Position numbers and translations under genes: made by a program. The notes below the pieces were generated by a model that was not told the origin of the DNA, did no database searches, and saw only the letters and a list, made by a program, of their open reading frames with translations. From NCBI GenBank assembly GCA_019912315.1, contig JAIOJA010000037.1, positions 1 through 64,000 on the forward strand: a stretch of DNA of 64,000 nucleotides, in the 5' to 3' direction. This DNA comes from Planctomycetota bacterium. GTDB taxonomy: Bacteria > Planctomycetota > UBA8742 > UBA2392. Position 1 is the stretch's first letter. The number at the start of each line of letters is the position of its first letter. Of the stretch, positions 52,101 to 59,744 are shown in pieces.

Positions 52101-54548
52101 AGGAGCGGTCGTGGGAGTAACCTGGGACGTCAACTGCACCTGCGTCGCGACCAGCGTCTCCGGGACCGGCGACTGAATGTCGATCAGGGTCGGCTGGTCG
52201 CCCCAGTACAGCGTGTGATAGTGCCTGACCGTCGTCCAGTACAACGGGTGATCGATCTCGCAGTAGAGGGTCACATACTCCGAGCCCGCGGGCACGACCG
52301 CCGGAGCGTCGTACCGGACCCAGTCTGTGCCGACACCAAAGTCCATCTGGTTCGAAACCGTGCCCGCCGTGCCCGAAAAAACCATGGGCTGCGCCAGGTG
52401 CCGCACGGGATCTAGTGATACCTCGTTGCCGAGTTTACAGGCGATCTGGTGTTGCAGGTTGACCACGCCCCCGCTGGTGTGCGTCGCCGTAATGCGCACC
52501 AGGGGATTGCCGTTGATCGCGTCGGCCAGTGCCGTGCCGGTGTCGTCCGCGTTGCCGGCCGCACCGATATATACGACGGTGGTAAGACCGCCCGTCAACC
52601 CGTTGAAATCGAACTCAAACGCCTGGGGCCCGTTCAGCCCGTCATCGATCGTGAAGGTGTCGCCATCGGTGATAAGCCCAGGTACGTTCACGGTGACCGA
52701 ACCGGTCGCGTATTGCAGACCAAGCCCGGTCGCCGGGTCCAGCAGCGTGCCGTAGTCGGCGCCTGTCTCGAGGATTTTCCAGAACGTCTCAAATCCCACG
52801 GCGCTGGAGGGGTTGATCAGATGGTCAAGGTAAACCGTGCCACCCGGCGTGACGGTGACGATGTCTGTCGGAACGCGGGCGTCATTCGTTGTGAATATGT
52901 CAATGCTGATCGGCGTGGCGCCGGCGGCGTTGTTGATGATTGGAAACGCGCTGGTGATGAAGTACGCGCCGGCCAGTTGCGCGGGCACAATCCCGCCGAG
53001 GGGGTCGTCGGTTGGTCTGACGCGCAGCACCACGGCGGCCTCATTTATGCTGGGGAACGCAAGGTTCGTGTCCCAGACCAGCACGTTATCGGCACCGAAG
53101 GGGCTGGAGACCACGTTGCCGGGATCGCCGAACACGAAGTCTGCGGCATCCAGCGCGGTCCACACCACCGTGCCGGCATTGATGTCTGTGGTGAACTCGA
53201 TTTCAAGACTGACCGGGTGGGAATTCTCGTCAAAGACTTTGAACACGACCGGCACGTTGCCCGAGTCCTGCAGGATATCAACGCTGACGACATCGGGTGG
53301 GGCGTTGCCGATCACGGTGAAGCTGTCGGTGGGCGTGAACAACCCGTCATTCGAATCTCTCGGACGCAGCACCAGCACCACATTCGTTTCCGTGACGGCG
53401 CTGCCGAAATCCGCCAGCGCGTCCCAGATGATCTGATACGGCGTCGGGCTTGGGTTGGTCAGGAAGGGCCCGGCAATGGAGGGCACAAACTGGTTCACCA
53501 ACGTCGCCGGCAGGAAGTTCGCCCCGCCATCGATCGAGTACAACACCTGTACGATCGCGGCGTCAGACTCGTCGTCGGCAAGTGTAATGTTGATCGGTAC
53601 CCGCCCCGTGAACGTCTGTCCGTCGTAGCTGTCCAACAGGCTCAATTGCGGCGGGGCGTTGATGGAGTTGTCGATAGGAAACGGCCCGGCCACGACCGGC
53701 GGCCCGACCGTATCGCTGCTGTATCCGGAAGGCCTGTCCCGTGGCGTCAACTGGATGCGCACTTCGCCGACGAAATCCGACAGGGAAAGCTGGCTCGCCC
53801 AGATGAACTGGCCAGGCGAGCCGGTGGAACTCGTCAGCATGTTGACGGGCGGGTTGCCCAGCAGTTCGTACGTGGGCGACAACGGGTCTGTGTCCACGGG
53901 GATGAAATTCTGCCCCTGGTCGATGGAATACTTCACGTCAATGCTGGCGAGGTCGCTGTTCAGGTCCGTCAGGTTGAAGCCGATCAACACGACATCCGTG
54001 CCCGTGGCCTGCACGCCGCTGATGGACGGCGCTTCGTTGCCTGCGATCTGGTTTGTCAGCATGGCCCAGCTTCCCGCCCCCTGACCGTCATCCGCGCGGA
54101 TACGGATGGTGATATCCTGCGTAACGTCCGGTCCCAGGTCGGCCGCGAAATCCCAGTCAAACACGTGGGGTGTGCCGCCGGCGCTTGAGCCAAGTGCGGT
54201 GGTGCCGTCGCCACCGCCTTCAAAGCATGGCTGAAAAGCGCCCGTCCCTACGGCGTACTGGACATCCACGCTGCACGGGTCGTTGTTGGCGTCGATGATC
54301 GTGTAACTGATGGTCGCGGGTGATACTTCGCGTTGCAGGGCAGTTACGATGACGGCCGGGACGACGTTGGTTGTCGGGGTGGTTGAGCCGCCTCCGTCTT
54401 TCTTCCCGTCGTCGTCGTTGCCGCTGAAGCCGAAGATCGCGCCGACTGAGCCGCCGCCCGCCGCCACAAGTCCCGGCCCGCAACCCGTGGTGAAGACCGT
54501 GCCCCCAAGCGCGCATACGCCAACCAGCATGAGTAAAATGCGCTTCAT
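49101..54548 (-). CDS. giant lipoprotein with Ig-like repeats and C-terminal Kelch region
   Basis: The ATG at 54548 has GGAGGAG before it and begins a lipoprotein signal (MKRILLMLVGVCALGG, lipobox near TTGC). The N-terminal third contains repeats with DLNSDLASIDVKYSIDQGQNF and DDESDAAIVQVLYSIDGGANF-like units. The middle has four or more bacterial Ig-like repeats (GVTIAPDP, PTVTPGNAPSGVNWRI, FGFYTAP). The last 600 residues are Kelch repeats (DRVWFVGGRS, KIYLFGGRV, DVYLYGGQL, RIWMFGGVD, RVLVCGGHS) forming a beta propeller. About 1815 residues in all. It is probably surface-exposed and a ligand- or matrix-binding protein. The kinase gene starts three bases after its stop, so they are co-transcribed and coupled. 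Confidence 0.88.
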   Translation of the reverse strand: MKRILLMLVGVCALGGTVFTTGCGPGLVAAGGGSVGAIFGFSGNDDDGKKDGGGSTTPTTNVVPAVIVTALQREVSPATISYTIIDANNDPCSVDVQYAVGTGAFQPCFEGGGDGTTALGSSAGGTPHVFDWDFAADLGPDVTQDITIRIRADDGQGAGSWAMLTNQIAGNEAPSISGVQATGTDVVLIGFNLTDLNSDLASIDVKYSIDQGQNFIPVDTDPLSPTYELLGNPPVNMLTSSTGSPGQFIWASQLSLSDFVGEVRIQLTPRDRPSGYSSDTVGPPVVAGPFPIDNSINAPPQLSLLDSYDGQTFTGRVPINITLADDESDAAIVQVLYSIDGGANFLPATLVNQFVPSIAGPFLTNPSPTPYQIIWDALADFGSAVTETNVVLVLRPRDSNDGLFTPTDSFTVIGNAPPDVVSVDILQDSGNVPVVFKVFDENSHPVSLEIEFTTDINAGTVVWTALDAADFVFGDPGNVVSSPFGADNVLVWDTNLAFPSINEAAVVLRVRPTDDPLGGIVPAQLAGAYFITSAFPIINNAAGATPISIDIFTTNDARVPTDIVTVTPGGTVYLDHLINPSSAVGFETFWKILETGADYGTLLDPATGLGLQYATGSVTVNVPGLITDGDTFTIDDGLNGPQAFEFDFNGLTGGLTTVVYIGAAGNADDTGTALADAINGNPLVRITATHTSGGVVNLQHQIACKLGNEVSLDPVRHLAQPMVFSGTAGTVSNQMDFGVGTDWVRYDAPAVVPAGSEYVTLYCEIDHPLYWTTVRHYHTLYWGDQPTLIDIQSPVPETLVATQVQLTSQVTPTTAPQQVNWVVVNGSAYGTISPTGLYTAPSVVPPGGSAEIRGFCVDPTIPYDWVSINIQPYPTGVTIAPDPNNPPAWNDPDLALGSSLQFTPTVTPGNAPSGVNWRIIWGGADQGSGNSTVGNVNSFGFYTAPATLPSPDIVRIEAVSQVQASVFGGYSIKLVAPPPTSFAVSPPSAVVYAGGAGQQFTTGTFVPSNANTSVTWEMSPVSGPTTGNISQFGFYTPPLTSSTAQSIIITARSAVAPTVTASATISLQPNATLPPTGVTITPSEGVTISAAQSSQPIQFTAVVSPPQASQAVTWSFFSTPFGTINPTSGLYVPAPTSTDRLVTIQATANDSPNPTAFVDVYISGDGHSWQETSNLTMGRGDASAVWDPFNDRVWFVGGRSETARVVHDEAALWVDITSAPEFGVYEEVSKSTVLPKSSNCIMCISDEVNDRLLAFIGQGAFDPVEVYELDLTGAASASPPAWTKLSPGSTSKAPKLSGTTRFHTWWDFGREEAVILKDKTTAYIYDTDADEWKTPETTQDQSLAPADVSLVAHCYDDSNNRSYFIGAADGTTSAINQVWELRESDYKWRLLTSTGSFPTVGIRNGSCYWNSGKIYLFGGRVSNQTNYDSNLFRIDISGTAAWTVFTPTAERPAPRGDAAFIKTGFGDVYLYGGQLESGETFGDLWWFDEGGTNEFFPENAIDIRPQGRKSACGTMDNGIGVIYGGLCDYGPSNELWTLDTFGTNPVWERKSASGALPPPLWGSAMTFDELNSVCVMFGGDKGAPGSGNAGLENRVWAFDTSTDVWTLLSPGGTLPSPRRDAAIYWDETNERIWMFGGVDASGAKNDLWYLDVSAGLPGTWQQITGTGGSAPDARYGATIGYDSRKNRVLVCGGHSVVSGSNRQIYSFSLSSSSWTALSVANTGQEEDVNASAGFFDDEYSRIVHAPATRKRLQAIVLGTNGPTWQYMTPPPVANNTTGATGLYDKSTGQYYVLFGERTILSRAVGTNVLRTVEFK

Positions 54549-54781
54549 GGTCTCCTCCGGTATGCAGTTGCTTGCGTCACGTAGTTTAGCGGGCGTTTCA
54601 GGGAACGCCAATGCCAGAATCTTACATATAGCCAAACAGTTTCGTTAGATCGCACAGATGTTACTGCCATCTCGCGGATGTTTCGACAATCTTCGTTGGA
54701 TCTCCGCGCTCGGTAGTGAGAGGGGGCACTGCGATGTGTCGCGCGGACTGACGGGAAGGAGTCCCCTCCCCGCACGGGGTT

Positions 54782-56329
54782 CTAGTCAGTGACTTCGCTG
54801 CCGCCGGCAGGTCCGACCAGGTCCTCGAGGCGGCGCAGGTCGTTGATCAGCACCTCGGCGCGCGGAGCGTTTTCCTGGTCCAGCAGGTTCAACTCGTCGG
54901 CGGCTTCCAGCGCGTCCAGTGTTGCCTGGCGCGCGTCGATGAAGTGCCCGCGCTTGAGATGTATGCGCGCAAGGGCCGCCTTGGCCTCGACATATTCAAC
55001 CAGTCTAAATCGCCAGTCTTCACCAAGCAGGCTGATTGACAGCACGGCCTGGGTCTCCGCCGTGGCCAGTCGCCCCAGCGCGAAGTGCACGTGCGCGCAG
55101 TTCAGCGCGCCGCGTGCGGCCTCTCGCATCAGCCCGGCGTCCCGGGCAACTTCTCGGGATTGGTTGTATTCGCGCAGAGCATCCGCATGTCGCCCGGCGT
55201 GTCGATGCAGGTCGCCTGCCATCTCGTGAACCGCGTACGTGTGCAAACGACTGGTTTTCACCGACAGCAGATTGCGGGCAGTACGCAGTTCGCGCTCGGC
55301 CCCGTCCCAATCGCCCTTGCCCATCAAAATCTCGACATTGGCAGGTGCCGTGAAGCCCAGCCAGTGTTCGCGACCCAGGGCTTTGAACTCGGACGCGGCC
55401 AGTGACAGCGGCACGCGCGCCTCGCGCCAACGCCCTTCGTCGATCAGGAGGCGCGCCAGATACAACTCAAGACGGGCCTTGCCGAATCGGTCCCCTGCTT
55501 CGTGGTAGCGATGCATCGTCGTTTCGAAAATCTCGCGCGCCTTGCTGTGCAGCCCGCAATTGGCGAACACGCAGCCCGCGTGCTCCTGGATCTCGGTCCA
55601 GTGCGTGTCGTCGGCGCCTGCCTTGAGGACTCCGTCCACCGCGCGCAGCGCCTCCCGGAACTTGCCCTGCCGGCTCCAAACGTGCGCAGCCACCGCCTTC
55701 ACCAGCAGGCGATACTCGCTGTCCGGGCATTCGTCGCCCAACTCGTCGGCGATGCGGATCGAATCAGCGGCCGCGTCCGGGCGCCCCATCTGGATGAAAA
55801 AGCGTGTGCGCACCAGCGCAAGGCGTAGATGCAGCGCCTTCAACCCAGCCGTCCGGGCCTGGTCAATCAGCCCTTCAACGATCGCAAGTGACTGTTCCGG
55901 GTTCTGCTCGTGGTCAATCCTGATGGCCGCGGAGCCGATCCCCGCCGTGAGCTTCGCGCCAAGGTCGCTATCGGCGTCCGTGACCTGACGGTAGATGCGG
56001 TCGGCGTCTTCGGGGCGTCCTGCGGTTGCATAACAAGCGGCGGCTCGCAAAAGATACGCCGTGGCTCGCTGATGATCCGGTACCAGCGCCGCGAGAGTTT
56101 CGATCAGTGCCGCTTCGCGTCCCGCGTTCTTCAGTGATCGGGCATAGTTAGCGGCAAGTTCAAGGAAGCGGATCTCCAGCCCCAGAAATACAGAAGCCGC
56201 AGGATGAGCAAGGCGTGCCTCGCGTGCCTGCTGCGCCAGCAACTCGGCAAGCGGCGCAAGCTCTTCGGGGTTCTTGGAATCAAGCGAGCCCTGCAGCAGG
56301 CTTTGAATTTCCGACGTGGGCGTCTGCAT
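54782..56329 (-). CDS. TPR-rich cytoplasmic protein
   Basis: This is a 515-residue all-helical protein of TPR or MalT-like repeats (YLLRAAACYATAGRPEDADRIYRQV, LARLLIDEGRWREARVPLSLAASEF, AGDLHRHAGRHADALREYNQS). It has no signal peptide, membrane helix or catalytic domain. It ends in an acidic tail. It lies 233 bases upstream of the Kelch operon on the same strand and may or may not belong to it. The gap between them (54549-54781) shows no clear terminator. Function unknown; probably a scaffold. Confidence 0.75.
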   Translation of the reverse strand: MQTPTSEIQSLLQGSLDSKNPEELAPLAELLAQQAREARLAHPAASVFLGLEIRFLELAANYARSLKNAGREAALIETLAALVPDHQRATAYLLRAAACYATAGRPEDADRIYRQVTDADSDLGAKLTAGIGSAAIRIDHEQNPEQSLAIVEGLIDQARTAGLKALHLRLALVRTRFFIQMGRPDAAADSIRIADELGDECPDSEYRLLVKAVAAHVWSRQGKFREALRAVDGVLKAGADDTHWTEIQEHAGCVFANCGLHSKAREIFETTMHRYHEAGDRFGKARLELYLARLLIDEGRWREARVPLSLAASEFKALGREHWLGFTAPANVEILMGKGDWDGAERELRTARNLLSVKTSRLHTYAVHEMAGDLHRHAGRHADALREYNQSREVARDAGLMREAARGALNCAHVHFALGRLATAETQAVLSISLLGEDWRFRLVEYVEAKAALARIHLKRGHFIDARQATLDALEAADELNLLDQENAPRAEVLINDLRRLEDLVGPAGGSEVTD

Positions 56330-56450
56330 CGCACGGCCGATTGCATAAGGACGGGTTGTTAGAGAATTTACGTTAGCCCGTCGCCCGTGTTAGGCAATGC
56401 AAATAGGGCTTTTTTTGCAGAATACGTGCAGTGTGGTCGCTCACGCTGCC

Positions 56451-57509
56451 TCAGCCCATCCGCCTGCGGAACCCCGCGAAACCTGCCACGCCGATAAGCG
56501 CGAGCCACAGCAAACCGGCGTCTCCACGGGTGGCGCACCCGCCGCCGCCGCCCGTCACGCCTGATACAGGCGGCGACGCCTGGAGTACGTTGATTTGAAA
56601 CTGCTGAACATCGGAGCCGAGGCCGTTGGTGGCTTGGACGGTGATCATGCCGGTCGTGCCAAGGTCGCCCTCGCCTGGCGTGCCTTCGATCGTGTGTCCG
56701 TTCAGCGTCAGCCATCCGGGCAGGCCCAGAACGGTTACGCCGGGAATGGGCGCGCCGCTGACGGCAAAGCTGTAAGACCAGAGCTGTCCGACGTAGGCGT
56801 CAAGTGTCGGCGTCGTCGTGATGGTTGGCGCCGACTGCGGCTCGAAGCGCATGAAGATGTCGCCGGCGTACTGCAGCAACTGACCGTTGTTGTCGAAGTA
56901 GGGGCTGTACGCTCCGTTGATGATCTCCTGTGGGGCGGGGCTGGTCGGTCCGGCGATGCTGGCGCAATACCAGTTTGCATCCGGCTCGGGTGGGCCGCTC
57001 TGGGGCTTGTTGCTGTCGCCGTAGCGGAACTCGATGCTGTTATCGTTCGTGTCCAGCACAACCTGCACGTTGGCGTAGGGCGTCGCGAGCTGGAAGCCGG
57101 TGACGAAGCAGGGCACCTCGTCCCACTCGATGGTCAGTACGCCGCCGCTGAATTCCCAGCCGATGCCGTCGCTGCCGGTGGCATTGGTCGGGTAGAGATC
57201 GCGCCAGAGGGGAGCGATCGTCAGCCCGGGCGCCCAACTGGGGAACGGGATAGAGCTGTCCAAAGTCCCCGCGCCGCCTATGACGATGAAGCCGTTCGAG
57301 CACACCTTGAACTCCGTGTAGGTTGTGCCGAAGTAGTCAAAGCTGAAGCCGTTCGGGCTGATCGCGCTCGACAGTTCGTCGTCGCCCAGCGCAAGCATGG
57401 TCGGGCTGCCGAGGCGTTGAAATGTGCTTGTGCCTGTTGTCAGCGAGTATGACTGCGCATCGAGGCACAGCGGGAAAAGCAGTGTGGCAAGCATGAGGAC
57501 GTACTTCAT
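56451..57509 (-). CDS. exported Ig-domain protein with MYXO-CTERM-like anchor
   Basis: The ATG at 57509 follows GGAGAG and opens a signal peptide (MKYVLMLATLLFPLCLDAQ). The first domain resembles a nidogen-like or similar extracellular fold (FGTTYTEFKVCSNGFIVIGG, then IAPLWRDLYP). Residues about 245-320 are a He_PIG-type putative Ig domain (AYVGQLWSYSFAVSGAPIPGV, GLPGWLTLNG, IEGTPGEGD). The C-terminus GGGGGCATRGDAG, hydrophobic helix LLWLALIGVAGFAGF and RRRMG form a MYXO-CTERM-like sorting signal. It starts 21 bases after the TrmB-like regulator on the same strand and is very probably in its operon. Confidence 0.85.
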   Translation of the reverse strand: MKYVLMLATLLFPLCLDAQSYSLTTGTSTFQRLGSPTMLALGDDELSSAISPNGFSFDYFGTTYTEFKVCSNGFIVIGGAGTLDSSIPFPSWAPGLTIAPLWRDLYPTNATGSDGIGWEFSGGVLTIEWDEVPCFVTGFQLATPYANVQVVLDTNDNSIEFRYGDSNKPQSGPPEPDANWYCASIAGPTSPAPQEIINGAYSPYFDNNGQLLQYAGDIFMRFEPQSAPTITTTPTLDAYVGQLWSYSFAVSGAPIPGVTVLGLPGWLTLNGHTIEGTPGEGDLGTTGMITVQATNGLGSDVQQFQINVLQASPPVSGVTGGGGGCATRGDAGLLWLALIGVAGFAGFRRRMG

Positions 57510-57530
57510 GGTTCTCTCCGTGTGCAAGGC

Positions 57531-58358
57531 CTACGCGCCCCTGCGTTTCTTCGTTTCTGGTTTGATCTGCTCGGCTGGCGTGGCGCTGGCCCACAGGCGA
57601 TCGAACGTACTTGCGAGGGTTTGCGCCATGTATTCGTTAGGCACGATCAGCAGCTGCCATGAGCCGTTGGGCTCCACCATTTCCAGCACGACGACCTTGC
57701 GGTCGTATACGGAAAAGCGCATCGGCAGGTCCGGCGCGAAACGAACATTGCCCATGGCGTTTGCATGGTCCAGGAACCGATCTCGCTGGGCAGGGTCGTC
57801 AAGCAATGACGTCTGCAACAGGAAGCGAGTGCCCTTGAACTTGCTGCGTTCACGTCGCGCTTGTTCGTCGGAAACTTTGGGCACGGCCGGCGGCGTCACG
57901 CACATCAGCGCTTCTTTGCTTTCGCGCGCCAAGTTGCGCTGAAACTCCAGTGCGTGGCGCGACGCAACGAGGCGGATACCGAGATTGGTCGGGTCGCCGG
58001 CGGGCTCGGGCTGCTTATTCGCGACGCGCTCCATGGCCTTGCGTGCGATGTCGAGTTTGAACTCCGACTCGGCCCTCATGTCTTCGATCTGTTGCTCAAG
58101 GCGGCGCTGGTGATTGTCGAGGGCCTGTTGCACCGGCACGCAGCGGTAGGCCTTTTTGGTCCCGAGCACGAGCTCGGCGAACCCGCGTTCTACCAGCCCG
58201 GCCAGAGCTGTATAAACGCCGCCGCTGGGTACGCCGCTGTTGCGCTGGAGGCGGGAGACCGGCGCGGCTTCTTCGCCCTGCATGGCGAGGTAGACCTTCG
58301 CTTCGTACTGGGTCAGGCCGATCTGGCTAAGCGCATCGATGAGTATCTTTTCGGACAT
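57531..58358 (-). CDS. TrmB-like winged-helix transcriptional regulator
   Basis: The winged helix occupies about residues 1-78 (IGLTQYEAKVYLAMQGEE, SGVPSGGVYTALAGLVERGF). A coiled coil (about 80-115, HQRRLEQQIEDMRAESEFKL) is the likely dimer interface. The C-terminal alpha/beta domain (ALMCVTPPAVPK, RFSVYDRKVVVLEMVEP, LLIVPNEYMAQTLASTFDRLW) matches the paralog at 1261-2133. A perfect 16-bp inverted repeat lies 14-49 bases before its start codon, an ideal position for autorepression. The secreted Ig protein downstream shares the transcript. The effector is unknown; sugar sensing is known for archaeal TrmB, but there is no sugar gene here. Confidence 0.88.
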   Translation of the reverse strand: MSEKILIDALSQIGLTQYEAKVYLAMQGEEAAPVSRLQRNSGVPSGGVYTALAGLVERGFAELVLGTKKAYRCVPVQQALDNHQRRLEQQIEDMRAESEFKLDIARKAMERVANKQPEPAGDPTNLGIRLVASRHALEFQRNLARESKEALMCVTPPAVPKVSDEQARRERSKFKGTRFLLQTSLLDDPAQRDRFLDHANAMGNVRFAPDLPMRFSVYDRKVVVLEMVEPNGSWQLLIVPNEYMAQTLASTFDRLWASATPAEQIKPETKKRRGA

Positions 58359-58371
58359 GCCGGGAGAGTAG

Positions 58372-58407
58372 CCATATTTTCACTCTTTGGCAAGAGTGAA
58401 AATATGG
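58372..58407. promoter_or_regulatory. perfect 16-bp palindrome, candidate operator of the TrmB-like regulator
   Basis: CCATATTTTCACTCTT and its exact reverse complement flank the spacer TGGC. It lies 14-49 bases upstream of the regulator start codon. The sequence is much richer in A/T than its surroundings. There is no T run beyond it, and position and symmetry point to an operator rather than a terminator. Confidence 0.75.
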
Positions 58408-58735
58408 AAGGTGCGGATGAGGAACTTCGCTGACCGAGTCACCCTGAGAGAAGCGAGCTCGTGGCGGTGTGTTTCTGTACATCAGTTCGGTCTTTTTCCA
58501 TTGTGCTGAAGAACACGCGCATGAACGTCCGATAAAGCGGCGTACAAGGCACCGTTGCCCCAGGCGATGTGCAAGACGAGGCTCAGATTGTGCAATAAAA
58601 GGGTTGCAGTATTTACCCGCATCGATTCATTAGCAGGTGCTAACTGACAAGCGGGGCGACCGGTCGGCGGCTTTCTCGTAAGCTTCAGCACCGACAACAG
58701 TTGTGACGCCATGCGCGGGATGTCTTGAACACCCA

Positions 58736-58763
58736 TTGACCACCGCTTTCGCGCCGCTAGCAT
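58736..58763 (+). promoter_or_regulatory. sigma-70-type promoter of accD
   Basis: TTGACC (58736-58741), a 16-base spacer and TAGCAT (58758-58763), 31 bases upstream of the accD start codon, which is preceded by GAGGAGAG. Confidence 0.55.
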
Positions 58764-58794
58764 CGTCACACTTCGCTCCACGAGGAGAGAACAC

Positions 58795-59694
58795 ATGAGA
58801 TGGGCACTGACACGCAAGCGCGGCGCGCCTGACGGGCTGTGGATGAAATGCCCGTCCTGCGAGGGCATGGTCTACCGCAAGGTAGTCGAAGAAGCCCACA
58901 ACGTATGCCCTGAGTGTGGGTTCCACTTCCGTATTTCCGCTCAGCAGCGCATCGAATACACCCTGGACGACGGAACCTTTGAGCCACTGTTCGAGAACCT
59001 CGAATCCGGCGACCCTTTGAGCTTCAAGGGCAAGAAGTCCTACAAAGAGAAACTTCAGAAGGCCCAGAAAGCTACCGGGCACAAAGAGGCAGCCCTGTTC
59101 GGCACTGCCGAAATCGGTGGCAAGGAAGTGGTCTTCGGCATCATCGACCCGAACTTCATCATGGGCAGCATGGGCAGCGTGGTAGGCGAAAAGATCGCCC
59201 GTGGCGCTGAACACGCCCTTAAGCACAAGCTGCCCCTGATCATCGTCAGCGGCAGCGGCGGCGGCGCCCGCATGGAAGAGGGCATCCTGTCTCTGTTCCA
59301 GATGGCCAAGACCAGCTCCGCCATCAAGCGCCTGCAGGATGCCGGCGGGGTCTACATCGCCGTGCTGACCAACGCCACCATGGGCGGCAGCATGGCAAGT
59401 TGGGCGGCCCTGGGTGATATCACGATCGCCGAGCCGCAGGCATTGCTGGGATTCGCTGGCCCGCGCGTGATCGCGCAGACCGTGCGCCAGGAGTTGCCGA
59501 GCGGCTTCCAGACCAGCGAATTTCTCGTCGAACACGGGTTTCTTGACCAGGTTGTGCATCGCAAGGAGTTGCGCCAGCGTCTGGTAAGTCTGCTGCGCTA
59601 CACCTGCGCCGACATGAAGGCGTTTGAGAAGCAGACCGTGAAGCAGCGCCAGACCGCCAAAATCAAGGCCGGCCCGGCGCCGGTGCAGGGCTAG
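58795..59694 (+). CDS. accD: acetyl-CoA carboxylase carboxyltransferase subunit beta
   Basis: AccD with AccA transfers the carboxyl group from carboxybiotin to acetyl-CoA to make malonyl-CoA for fatty acid synthesis. The N-terminal zinc ribbon (CPSC ... CPEC, about residues 19-41) and the crotonase-like core are intact: GSMGSVVGEKIARGAEHAL, IIVSGSGGGARMEEGILSLFQMAKTSSA, VLTNATMGGSMASWAALGD and the oxyanion-hole region GFAGPRVIAQTV. Length normal. A perfect terminator follows. accA is not in the window. Confidence 0.96.
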   Translation: MRWALTRKRGAPDGLWMKCPSCEGMVYRKVVEEAHNVCPECGFHFRISAQQRIEYTLDDGTFEPLFENLESGDPLSFKGKKSYKEKLQKAQKATGHKEAALFGTAEIGGKEVVFGIIDPNFIMGSMGSVVGEKIARGAEHALKHKLPLIIVSGSGGGARMEEGILSLFQMAKTSSAIKRLQDAGGVYIAVLTNATMGGSMASWAALGDITIAEPQALLGFAGPRVIAQTVRQELPSGFQTSEFLVEHGFLDQVVHRKELRQRLVSLLRYTCADMKAFEKQTVKQRQTAKIKAGPAPVQG

Positions 59695-59710
59695 CGGCCG
59701 TTCACCAAGC

Positions 59711-59744
59711 AAACGCCCCCGACGTGTGTCGGGGGCGTTTTTGT
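59711..59744 (+). terminator. intrinsic terminator of accD, also positioned for gcvPB
   Basis: A perfect 13-bp stem (AAACGCCCCCGAC against GTCGGGGGCGTTT) with loop GTGT is followed by TT on the plus strand and sits between convergent accD and gcvPB. Its symmetric A/T-flanked form could end transcription in both directions. Confidence 0.85.

Larger units (their letters stand above)
58359..58794. other. 436-base divergent promoter region
   Basis: This lies between the TrmB-like regulator (leftward) and accD (rightward). It contains the palindrome at 58372-58407, adjacent to the regulator, and the accD promoter at 58736-58763 with its GAGGAG ribosome binding site. In between (58410-58730) I see no gene or clear RNA structure. 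Confidence 0.6.
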
